A stretch of DNA of 11,877 nucleotides from an uncultured Alistipes sp. (GTDB lineage: Bacteria > Bacteroidota > Bacteroidia > Bacteroidales > Rikenellaceae): contig CAUDHE010000072.1 of assembly GCA_958449275.1 (NCBI GenBank), positions 1-11,877 on the forward strand, written 5' to 3'. Position 1 is the first letter of the stretch, and every line of letters starts with the position of its first letter. Below the pieces are notes generated by a model. That model saw only the letters and a program-made list of their open reading frames with translations. It made no database searches and was not told where the DNA came from. The position numbers and the translations under genes are program-made. Below, in pieces: positions 1-6,769 of the stretch.

Positions 1-38
1 ATTCTAATATTTTATTCGGATATTCAAGATCAGGGCAT

Positions 39-63
39 AAAAAAGGGGCGCAGGTGCAGCCCC
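39..63 (-). terminator. Intrinsic terminator of small RNA 1
   Basis: On the minus strand a GGGGC/GCCCC stem (59-63 with 45-49, extended by an inner GC/GC pair) is followed directly by six U residues (44-39). This is a textbook rho-independent terminator. Two bases of its stem (62-63) also take part in the RNA's 9-bp closing helix, so the closing helix and the terminator are partly exclusive. Confidence 0.8.
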
Positions 64-271
64 ACACTGTCGGCCTCGCAAGCCTTGGATTGGTAGCTGC
101 CCTTACGCCCATGCCCGCCTACGGCCGCAGCCGCAGGCATAGCAAGGGGTTCAGACAAAATTTACACCAATCCTAAACCTGTTATATTATAACAGTTGCG
201 AGTTTACAGTGTGGCATAAAGGTTTGTCCTAACCTTCAGAATATGTCGACGGTTACGGTGGAACCGTTCTC
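39..271 (-). ncRNA. Candidate structured small RNA 1 (branched rod, about 230 nt)
   Basis: Seen in the sequence, read as the minus-strand transcript: nested helices pair 206-214 with 62-70 (9 bp), 196-202 with 75-81 (7 bp), 166-173 with 87-94 (8 bp), 144-148 with 100-104 (5 bp), 136-142 with 109-115 (7 bp) and 130-135 with 120-125 (6 bp). The last ends in a UGCG tetraloop. The two innermost helices compete for 136-138, so there are alternative registers. A side hairpin (179-195, 7 bp, 3-nt loop) sits on the 5' arm, and two 6-bp hairpins lie near the 5' end (around 250-268 and 219-236). Pairs 110/141 and 121/134 are G-U only in the minus transcript, which fixes the strand. A TAnnTTTG box lies just upstream and a terminator closes the RNA. 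No reading frame fits. The family is unknown; 6S-like RNA or another Bacteroidales-specific sRNA is possible. It lacks the marks of tmRNA, RNase P and SRP RNA. Confidence 0.72.
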
Positions 272-276
272 TTTTG

Positions 277-284
277 CAAAGGTA
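277..284 (-). promoter_or_regulatory. Bacteroidota -7 box of small RNA 1
   Basis: The minus strand reads TACCTTTG here, an exact match to TAnnTTTG, the -7 element of the Bacteroidota housekeeping sigma factor. It lies about 6 nt before the inferred RNA 5' end. No good -33 TTG lies at the usual 19-21 nt spacing; the nearest TTG (297-299) is only 12 nt away. The promoter call rests on the -7 match and the downstream RNA. Confidence 0.6.
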
Positions 285-366
285 ACATAACTATATCAAT
301 TTAAGTTATGCGACCCGCTGTAAATAACAAAAGACGAAACGTGAACCTGACTTAAGAGGATAAGCC

Positions 367-601
367 CGCGCTAAAAAGCGCACTTGCGTTACTATGTCAC
401 CAATGGTCCGTGGAAAACCAGCAAGAACTTCATAACACAAGAGGCCCACGCCCGTCATGGCGCAGTGCGTTAGATGTACTCCTACCAATCAGGGCGTGGT
501 TCACGACCCGACGGGGACATCCTCTTATTGCTGTCTTGCTTTCTACTTTCCACGGTTTTTGGCGACAGCAACGCGATTCACATCGTATTTCGACGGATCG
601 C
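367..601 (-). ncRNA. Candidate structured small RNA 2 (long rod-like hairpin)
   Basis: Seen in the sequence, read on the minus strand: six consecutive nested perfect or G-U helices pair 570-574 with 386-390 (5 bp), 559-565 with 397-403 (7 bp), 547-555 with 408-416 (9 bp), 534-540 with 420-426 (7 bp), 521-526 with 439-444 (6 bp) and 492-499 with 446-453 (8 bp). That is 42 bp within 189 nt. Pair 564/399 is G-U only in the minus transcript (A-C in the plus), supporting this strand. Unpaired stretches are a bubble of 7 versus 12 nt between the fourth and fifth helices, a 21-nt bulge at 500-520 and a 38-nt apical region. The 5' end is inferred from the promoter at 607-637. The 3' end is uncertain: a 5-bp hairpin with an AAAA/UUUU loop (368-381) follows but has no U-tract, so read-through toward small RNA 1 is possible. 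The rod with a central bubble resembles 6S RNA in outline only. I do not recognise the family. Confidence 0.65.
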
Positions 602-606
602 TTGCC

Positions 607-637
607 CAAAAGTAGTACAAATAATTGAAACCTACAA
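607..637 (-). promoter_or_regulatory. Bacteroidota promoter of small RNA 2
   Basis: The minus strand has TACTTTTG (614-607, matching TAnnTTTG) and TTG (637-635) separated by 20 nt, the normal -33/-7 spacing for Bacteroidota. A run of seven A residues on the minus strand (656-650) lies just upstream and could act as an UP-like element. Confidence 0.65.
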
Positions 638-674
638 CAAAATGCGTGCTTTTTTTGTTATACCATTAGAAAAC

Positions 675-975
675 TTATCTTCGGCGGCTGCGGGGGGGGG
701 CGCACCGAAGGTGCGAGCCGCCGAAGATAACGCCGCTCCGCGGCGCAGTTATTCGGGCAGCAGCCTGCGGAGATCGCGATGTGAGCATTTGCGAACAATA
801 GCGGGCCTCCCGCCAGCGGAGGCCCGCACGACTCTGTCGAGTCGTATTACTATATATATGCAGTCCGCCGCAGTGGAGCGGCGGCGAACTGCACGGCTCA
901 AAGAGCCGCAGTATTTCCACCTTTTGTCACCCAAAAGCTAAACCGAAATGTGTCGCGGGGCGGGCAGCAAGCCCG
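675..975. repeat. Array of consecutive short palindromes
   Basis: About 300 bp without a credible gene holds palindromes almost end to end: 675-689/716-730 (15-bp perfect stem, enclosing a second 6-bp stem 701-706/710-715 and a nine-G run); 731-736/740-745 (6 bp, extended by 727-731/748-752); 801-810/818-827 (10 bp); 828-834/839-845 (7 bp, 4-nt loop); 860-871/878-892 (7 + 5 bp); 894-899/903-908 (6 bp, AAA loop); 921-926/932-937 (6 bp); and 961-965/971-975 (5 bp). The stems differ in sequence, so this is not a tandem repeat of one unit. None has a T-tract that would make it a standard terminator. Short open frames across it are out-of-frame noise. The function is unknown; it could be an accumulation site of intergenic palindromic elements or a structured RNA or DNA zone. 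Confidence 0.7.
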
Positions 976-1040
976 AATGTGAATGCGGAATGACGAGGGC
1001 GGTTGTCGGGGGCGGCAGACGGCTGTCCGTCGTCGTGGAC

Positions 1041-1071
1041 TTGTTTTTGTCGATCGTAAATGTTATATTTG
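1041..1071 (+). promoter_or_regulatory. hemW promoter
   Basis: TTG (1041-1043), a 20-nt spacer and TATATTTG (1064-1071) match the Bacteroidota -33/-7 consensus. Transcription should start near 1077, giving a 5' untranslated region of about 48 nt before hemW. The stretch between the palindrome array and this promoter (976-1040) shows nothing notable. Confidence 0.7.
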
Positions 1072-1125
1072 TAAAAATGCGACGCAATGTCGAAGATGTG
1101 TAACTGCCTTGCTTTGTAATGTAAT

Positions 1126-2238
1126 ATGTCGGGACTCTATTTTCACATACCTTTTTGCAGACGCGTATGCGCCTACTGCGATTTTTTCCGTTCGGCCGAC
1201 ACGCGGAGCATGCAGAGCGTGGTGCGGGCCATGCACGACGAGTTGGACGAGCAGCGCGATTTTCTCGCCGACCGCACCGTGAACACCATCTATTTCGGCG
1301 GCGGCACGCCGTCGCTGCTGCATCCCGACGAACTGCAACGGTTCGTAGACCATGCCGCGAAGCTGTTCGACTGTTCGGCAGCGGAGGAGATAACGGCGGA
1401 AGCCAATCCCGACGACGTTACGGCGGAGTATGTGGCGGCGCTGCGTCGTACCGATGTCGACCGTGTGAGTCTGGGCGTGCAGTCGTTCGACGACGCGGAG
1501 CTGAGATTCATGAACCGTCGCCACTCGGCCTCGACGGCGCGCGATGCGGTGGCGCGGTTGCAGGATGCGGGCATCGGCAATATCACGGTCGACCTTATAT
1601 TCGGTGTGGACGGCTTCGGCGACGAGGTGCTGGCACGTTCGCTCGATACCGTGCTCGCGCTGGGCGTGCAGCACGTTTCGGCATACCATTTGACCGTGGA
1701 GGAGGGGACGGCGTTTCACCGACGCGTGGTGCGTGGCGAAATGCGCGAGGTCGACGAGGAGTGCAGCGAACGGGAATACGAGTTGATCCATAATGTGTTG
1801 TGCGGCGCGGGGTTCGAACATTACGAGGTGTCGAATTATGCGCGCACGGGATTTCGCGCTCGCCACAATTCGTCCTACTGGCGCGGTGCGCACTATCTGG
1901 GCATAGGGACGGGGGCGCATTCGTTCGACGGAAACGTGCGTCGCCGCTGCGTGCAGCAGCCGTCCGATTATGCTTTGCGGAGGGTTTACGAGTCGGAACG
2001 GCTGGACGACCGCGACCGATTCAACGAATATGTGATGACCTCGCTGCGGTGCGCCGAGGGGATCGATCTCGCATTGCTGCGCGAACGGTTCGGCGACGAG
2101 CGGTCGGCGGCTGTGATCGCGAGGGCCGAAACGTGGATTGCGGCGGACGATTTGCGATGCGAAGACGGACGACTGTTCATACCCGCCCGACGATTCATGA
2201 TATCGGACGCGGTGATAGAGTCGTTTTTCGACGCATAG
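1126..2238 (+). CDS. hemW: Radical SAM heme chaperone HemW
   Basis: A 370-aa protein of normal length for HemW. The radical-SAM cluster motif is CX3CX2C (C11, C15, C18), followed by D19-F20. A fourth cysteine two residues later (CX2CXC) is typical of true oxygen-independent coproporphyrinogen oxidase; it is missing here, which favours HemW. Other family marks are the SAM-binding YFGGGTPS (56-63), EANP (92-95), RVSLGVQSF (113-121) and the C-terminal YEVSNYA and GIGTGAHSF segments, with a HemN C-terminal-type domain after about residue 290. The segment LIFGVDGF (157-164) departs from the usual LIYGLPGQ. The family is known to bind heme and transfer it to acceptor proteins in the cytoplasm. The ATG at 1126 directly precedes the conserved SGLYFHIPFC opening and has no Shine-Dalgarno, as is usual in the phylum. 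It has its own promoter and appears monocistronic. Confidence 0.93.
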   Translation: MSGLYFHIPFCRRVCAYCDFFRSADTRSMQSVVRAMHDELDEQRDFLADRTVNTIYFGGGTPSLLHPDELQRFVDHAAKLFDCSAAEEITAEANPDDVTAEYVAALRRTDVDRVSLGVQSFDDAELRFMNRRHSASTARDAVARLQDAGIGNITVDLIFGVDGFGDEVLARSLDTVLALGVQHVSAYHLTVEEGTAFHRRVVRGEMREVDEECSEREYELIHNVLCGAGFEHYEVSNYARTGFRARHNSSYWRGAHYLGIGTGAHSFDGNVRRRCVQQPSDYALRRVYESERLDDRDRFNEYVMTSLRCAEGIDLALLRERFGDERSAAVIARAETWIAADDLRCEDGRLFIPARRFMISDAVIESFFDA

Positions 2239-2251
2239 TTAGTAAAAAATA

Positions 2252-2272
2252 TTAAATTATTGTTAAATTATT
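2252..2272. repeat. 11-bp-period AT-rich tandem repeat
   Basis: TTAAATTATT occurs at 2252-2261 and 2263-2272, a period of 11 bp or about one helical turn. It lies between the hemW stop codon and the next promoter, about 34 bp upstream of the -33 element. It may be curved DNA, an UP-type element or a regulator site, or simply AT-rich intergenic DNA. No convincing intrinsic terminator for hemW was found here. Confidence 0.45.
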
Positions 2273-2305
2273 TTAGGAATCTGCAATAGACGGGGTTTTA
2301 AGCCG

Positions 2306-2334
2306 TTGGTATAAATATTAAAGTATTATCTTTG
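2306..2334 (+). promoter_or_regulatory. Promoter of the glycogen synthase-phosphorylase gene
   Basis: TTG (2306-2308), an 18-nt spacer and TATCTTTG (2327-2334) match the Bacteroidota -33/-7 pattern, with slightly short spacing. Transcription would start near 2340, leaving a leader of roughly 68 nt. Confidence 0.65.
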
Positions 2335-2364
2335 CGTCGCATTTCGTTCGATCGTCGCATTTCG
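2335..2364. repeat. 12-bp direct repeat at the transcription start
   Basis: CGTCGCATTTCG occurs at 2335-2346 and again at 2353-2364 (18-bp period). The first copy starts one base after the -7 box, so the pair straddles the inferred transcription start and early leader. The position suits an operator or an RNA leader element. Chance duplication cannot be excluded. Confidence 0.55.
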
Positions 2365-2408
2365 ATAAGAACCGAGTAATTAGGGAAATTAACACAATAC
2401 GCTATTTT

Positions 2409-5400
2409 ATGAATAACACGAATCAGATGCCCGATTGGCTCTTCGAGGTCAGTTGGGAGGTATGCAACAAGATCGGCGGCATTCACACCGTCATCTCGAC
2501 CAAGGCTTTGACCGTCACCAAGAGCATGGGCGACAATTATATAACCATCGGACCCGATCTGATGCAGGAACAGGCCAATCCCGAGTTCGAGGCCGACGAC
2601 ACTCTGTTGTCGGCATGGCGCGAGAGTCTCTACGCCGAAGGCATACGCGTCCGCATAGGCCGCTGGAACGTCGAGGGACGCCCCATAGCGATACTGATCG
2701 ACTTCAAGTCGCTCATTTCGCAGAAAGACGAGGTGTTGAAACAGATGTGGGAGGATTATCACGTCGATTCGATATCGGGTCAGTGGGATTACATCGAGCC
2801 CGTGTTGTTCGGTTACGCCGCAGGCATGGTGATAAAGTCTTACGTAGAGAATTTCTGCACCTCGACGCAGAAGGCCGTGGCTCATTTCCACGAGTGGATG
2901 ACCGCGTCGGGCGGTCTCTATCTGCGCAAGCATTCGCCCTACGTGGCCACGGTGTTCACCACCCACGCCACCGTGACGGGCCGCTGCATCGCGGGCAACG
3001 GACTGCCGCTGTACTCCGATCTGCATAAATTCAACGCCGACGAGATCGCGCGCCGATTCAATGTCACGGCCAAACACTCGATAGAGAAGATGGCCGCGCT
3101 CTATCACGATGCGTTCCTCACCGTGAGCGAGATCACGGCCAACGAGTGCAAATATCTGCTCGGCCGCGAGGTGACGGGCATAACGCCCAACGGCTTCGAG
3201 AACGATTTCGTGTGGCCTGCCGAGACGCTGGCCGCCAAGCGTGCCGAAGCGCGTCGCGCCATGATCGAGGTGGCTGAAGCGTGTTTGGATCACAAGTTCG
3301 AAAAGGAGCCTCTCATCATCGGTACCAGCGGCCGTTACGAGTTCCGCAACAAGGGGCTCGACATATTCATGGAGTCGCTCAAGCGCTTGGCCTCGTGCGC
3401 GCTCGACCGCGAGATTTTGGCCTATGTGACCGTGCCCGCGGCCAACAACGGTCCGCGCGCCGATCTGGTGCGCCACTTGCAGGATCCGTCGCAGCCCGTC
3501 GACCGCAACCAGTGGCGTTACTCGACGCATTATCTGGAGAACCGACAGTGGGATCCCGTCGTGCAGGCGATACGCGGCAGCGTGCTCGACCGCGACGATT
3601 CGAAGGTGAAGGTGATCTTCGTGCCTTCGTATCTCAATTCCGACGACGGCGTATTCGACAAGAGTTATTACGAGTTGTTGGCCGGCATGGACTTCACCGC
3701 CTTCCCGTCGTATTACGAGCCGTGGGGTTACACTCCGCTCGAGTCGGTGGCTTTCTCGGTGCCGACTCTGACGTCGAATCTCTCGGGCTTCGGTCTGTGG
3801 GCCGTCAAGCTGGCCGACCATGCGGGCGTGGAGGTGATTCGCCGCGACGACAACAATGACGCCTATGCCGTCGAGCAGCTGGTGGACGCCGCCCTGCGAT
3901 TCATGCAGCTCGACGCCGATCAGGTGGCCGAGGCGCGCCGCTCGGCGAGCGAGATATCGAAACTCGCCCTGTGGGAGAACTTCTTCGAGCACTATCGCCG
4001 CGCCTACGCCGAAGCCTTGGAGAACTCGGCGGCGCGGACCAACCGTACCGTGACCGAGGACGGCGGAACCTATACCGAGCAGATCAACTTCGTGCGCCAG
4101 CAACTCACCTCCAACAAGCCGTCGTGGCATCGCATGATGGTCGAAAAGCGTCTGCCGTCGCGTCTGCACGCATTGGAAGAGATCTCGCGCAATCTGTGGT
4201 GGTGTTGGACGCAGGACGCCCGCGATCTGTTCGAGAGCATCGATCCCGTGCTGTGGAACGCCGTGGACCGCAATCCCATCGCATTGCTCGACAAACTCTC
4301 GATAGAGCGCATTAACGAGCTGGAGAACGACGGCGATTTCCTCGCGCGTCTGGACGGCGTGTCGGCGCAGCTTACCGCCTACATGTCGGAGAAACCCGAC
4401 CCCGCGAGCGCCAAGATAGCATATTTCTCGATGGAGTACGGATTGCACTCGTCGCTTAAGATATATTCGGGCGGTCTGGGTATTCTGGCGGGCGACTACC
4501 TTAAGGAGGCTTCGGACAAAAATGTGCCGATGGCGGCCGTGGGCCTGCTCTACCGTTACGGTTACTTCACCCAGCAGCTCTCGGCGCAGGGCAGTCAGGT
4601 GGCCACCTACGAGGCGCAGAACTTCTTCAAGCTGCCGATCTCGCCCGTGCGCGACGAGATGGGCAACTGGGTGTCGATACAGATAGCGTTCCCCGGCCGT
4701 ACGCTCTCGGCCCGCGTGTGGAAGTGTCAGGTGGGACGCACCGATCTGTTCCTGCTCGACACCGACTACGAGGCCAACCGCGAGGAGGATCGCCAGATCA
4801 CGTTCCATCTCTACGGCGGCGACTGGGAGAACCGTCTCAAGCAGGAGCTGCTGCTGGGCGTGGGAGGTATTAGGGCACTGGCCAAAATGGGTATCAGGCA
4901 GGAGGTTTATCACTGCAACGAGGGCCATGCCGCATTCATCGGCATAGAGCGCATACGCAACCTCATCGCCAAGCGCCGCCTCACCTTCTCGGAGGCTCTG
5001 GAGGTGGTGCGTTCGTCGTCGCTCTTCACCACGCATACCCCCGTTCCCGCGGGTCACGACGCATTCCCCGAATCGATGATGCGCCAGTACATGTCGCACT
5101 ACCCCGACGTGTTGGGCATTACGTGGGAACAGTTCATCAACCTCGGCAAGACCAATCCCAACGACCCCAACGAGCGCTTCTCGATGTCGGTGCTGGCCTG
5201 CAACCTCTCGCAGGAGGTCAACGGCGTGTCGTGGCTGCACGGCGAGGTGTCGAAAGACATTCTGGGCCACATGTGGCCGGGCTATTTCAAGAACGAGCTG
5301 CACATAGGCTATGTCACCAACGGCGTACACTTCCCCACGTGGGTGGCTTCGAATCTGCGCCGTCTCTACTCGCGCTACTTCCCCAAGGGATTCGAGGGCC

Positions 5401-6656
5401 ACGTGTACGACATTCCCGCATGGCAGGGCGTGCACAAGATCGCCGACGAGGAGCTGTGGAAAGAGCGTATGGTACTCAAGGAGCGGCTTATCAACCATAT
5501 CCGCAAACGTTACAGCGATCCCGCCCAGGTGCGTTTCGACTCGCCGCGCCAGATGGTGCAGATCGTCGAGCGCATACGTCCCGACGTGTTGACCATAGGT
5601 TTCGCCCGTCGCTTCGCCACCTACAAGCGCGCATACCTGCTCTTCACCAACCTGGAGCGTCTGTCGGCGCTGGTGAATAACAAGGAGCGTCCCGTGCAGT
5701 TCATCTTCGCGGGCAAGGCGCACCCCAACGACAAGCCCGGACAGGATCTCATCAAGCGTATCGTCGAGGTGTCGGCCATGCCCGAGTTCGTGGGCAAGAT
5801 AGTGTTCCTGCAAAATTACGACATGGAGCTGGCGCGCCGCATGGTGCAGGGTGTCGACGTGTGGTTGAACACCCCCACGCGTCCGCTGGAGGCCTCGGGC
5901 ACCTCGGGCGAGAAGTGCGTGATGAACGGCGTGATGCAGTTCTCGGTTCTCGACGGCTGGTGGGTCGAGGGCTATAAGGAGGGTGCGGGATGGATGCTGC
6001 CGATGGAGCGTTCGTTCGCCGACCAGAAGTTCCAGGACGAGCTGGATGCCGAGATGATATACAATACCATCGAGGATCAGATCGTGCCGCTCTACTACGA
6101 CCGCGGCGCCGACGGCGTGCCCCACGGCTGGGTGAAGGCTGTGAAGAGTTGTGTGGCCGACATAGCGTCGAACTTTACCACCAACCGAATGCTGATCGAT
6201 TACGAAGATCGTTTCTATGACAAGCTGGCGGCCCGCAAGGGCGAGATGATTGCCGACAACTATCGCATGGCTCGCGAGATAGCAGCTTGGAAACGCAAGG
6301 TGTCGGCGTCGTGGGACGACGTCCGCATACTGAACGTGCAGCGCGTGGAGCTGGACAACGAGGCGATATTCGTGGACAAGAAGTACCGCTACGAGGTTAC
6401 GCTCGACGTGGCCGCACTGCGTCCCGACGATCTGGGTGTCGAGCTGGTGATCGCCAAGCAGATCGAGGCGGGCGAGACGGTGGATGTGGTAGACACCAAG
6501 GCTTTGGCGATGAAGCATGTCGTCGGCCGTGAGGTGACTTTCTCGGTGGATTACACCCCCGTTCGCACGGGCACGTTCGACGTGGCTCTGCGAGTATACC
6601 CCAAAAACGACCGTCTGCCGCACCGCATGGACTTCGCTTTGGTGAAGTGGGCGTAG
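2409..6656 (+). CDS. Glycogen synthase (GT3)-alpha-glucan phosphorylase (GT35-type) fusion
   Basis: A 1415-aa two-enzyme fusion. Residues 1 to about 545 are a glycogen synthase of the animal/fungal GT3 type. The opening FEVSWEVCNKIGGIHTV, HFHEW (159-163), FTTHAT, the donor-site SGRYEFRNKG (R309 and K315, spaced like yeast R320/K326) and YYEPWGYTPLE (E437 and E445, spaced like the yeast catalytic glutamates) are all present. Residues from about 575 are an alpha-glucan phosphorylase of the shorter TIGR02094 type with a DUF3417-like N-terminus (about 578-690). It has AYFSMEYG, YHCNEGHAAF (834-843), TTHTPVPAGHD, and EASGTSGEK, whose K1169 aligns with the pyridoxal-phosphate lysine. The synthase half would extend glycogen from a nucleotide-sugar (UDP-glucose in characterised GT3 enzymes). 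The phosphorylase half would release glucose-1-phosphate. No frameshift or stop interrupts the join. Start ATG 2409 follows an AT-rich leader and the GT3 homology begins within ten residues. Confidence 0.93.
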   Translation: MNNTNQMPDWLFEVSWEVCNKIGGIHTVISTKALTVTKSMGDNYITIGPDLMQEQANPEFEADDTLLSAWRESLYAEGIRVRIGRWNVEGRPIAILIDFKSLISQKDEVLKQMWEDYHVDSISGQWDYIEPVLFGYAAGMVIKSYVENFCTSTQKAVAHFHEWMTASGGLYLRKHSPYVATVFTTHATVTGRCIAGNGLPLYSDLHKFNADEIARRFNVTAKHSIEKMAALYHDAFLTVSEITANECKYLLGREVTGITPNGFENDFVWPAETLAAKRAEARRAMIEVAEACLDHKFEKEPLIIGTSGRYEFRNKGLDIFMESLKRLASCALDREILAYVTVPAANNGPRADLVRHLQDPSQPVDRNQWRYSTHYLENRQWDPVVQAIRGSVLDRDDSKVKVIFVPSYLNSDDGVFDKSYYELLAGMDFTAFPSYYEPWGYTPLESVAFSVPTLTSNLSGFGLWAVKLADHAGVEVIRRDDNNDAYAVEQLVDAALRFMQLDADQVAEARRSASEISKLALWENFFEHYRRAYAEALENSAARTNRTVTEDGGTYTEQINFVRQQLTSNKPSWHRMMVEKRLPSRLHALEEISRNLWWCWTQDARDLFESIDPVLWNAVDRNPIALLDKLSIERINELENDGDFLARLDGVSAQLTAYMSEKPDPASAKIAYFSMEYGLHSSLKIYSGGLGILAGDYLKEASDKNVPMAAVGLLYRYGYFTQQLSAQGSQVATYEAQNFFKLPISPVRDEMGNWVSIQIAFPGRTLSARVWKCQVGRTDLFLLDTDYEANREEDRQITFHLYGGDWENRLKQELLLGVGGIRALAKMGIRQEVYHCNEGHAAFIGIERIRNLIAKRRLTFSEALEVVRSSSLFTTHTPVPAGHDAFPESMMRQYMSHYPDVLGITWEQFINLGKTNPNDPNERFSMSVLACNLSQEVNGVSWLHGEVSKDILGHMWPGYFKNELHIGYVTNGVHFPTWVASNLRRLYSRYFPKGFEGHVYDIPAWQGVHKIADEELWKERMVLKERLINHIRKRYSDPAQVRFDSPRQMVQIVERIRPDVLTIGFARRFATYKRAYLLFTNLERLSALVNNKERPVQFIFAGKAHPNDKPGQDLIKRIVEVSAMPEFVGKIVFLQNYDMELARRMVQGVDVWLNTPTRPLEASGTSGEKCVMNGVMQFSVLDGWWVEGYKEGAGWMLPMERSFADQKFQDELDAEMIYNTIEDQIVPLYYDRGADGVPHGWVKAVKSCVADIASNFTTNRMLIDYEDRFYDKLAARKGEMIADNYRMAREIAAWKRKVSASWDDVRILNVQRVELDNEAIFVDKKYRYEVTLDVAALRPDDLGVELVIAKQIEAGETVDVVDTKALAMKHVVGREVTFSVDYTPVRTGTFDVALRVYPKNDRLPHRMDFALVKWA

Positions 6657-6687
6657 GACCGTATTTTCGTTATTCTGCGTCATGCCG

Positions 6688-6711
6688 CGTCGGGCCGTAC
6701 GGAGCCCGACG
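6688..6711. repeat. Palindrome downstream of the fusion gene
   Basis: CGTCGGGC (6688-6695) and GCCCGACG (6704-6711) form a perfect 8-bp stem with an 8-nt loop, 31 bp after the stop codon. GCCGC/GCGGC flanks can extend it. There is no T-run directly after, so it would be an atypical terminator or an mRNA 3'-end stabiliser. Confidence 0.55.
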
Positions 6712-6769
6712 GGCAGCGGCGCAAGGCTGTCGAGAGGAAAACCCGCAGTATTGAACGCGACGTGTTTCC

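Noticed and set aside
367..601. tmRNA, RNase P RNA or SRP RNA identity for the structured RNA (also considered for 39-271)
   Set aside because: No tRNA-like ends or tag-peptide frame, no GAGGAAAGTCC-type RNase P core, and no SRP GGAAGCAGC apical motif on either strand.
39..637. Retron or group II intron RNA
   Set aside because: No reverse transcriptase in the window, no domain V-like hairpin recognised, and small RNA 1 ends in a strong terminator. A reverse transcriptase beyond the left edge cannot be excluded, but nothing points to one.
474..941. 155-codon plus-strand open frame across the upstream region, with smaller ones at 410-628 and on the minus strand at 306-488 and 675-934
   Set aside because: They run through RNA helices and palindromes, with no protein-like composition or leader. 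The palindrome arms explain the Arg/Ala/Pro-rich translations.
675..975. CRISPR array or insertion-sequence ends
   Set aside because: The palindromes differ in sequence and spacing, and there is no repeated unit, target duplication or transposase.
983..1282. Open frame overlapping the start of hemW
   Set aside because: It crosses the hemW promoter and continues out of frame into the conserved HemW N-terminus.
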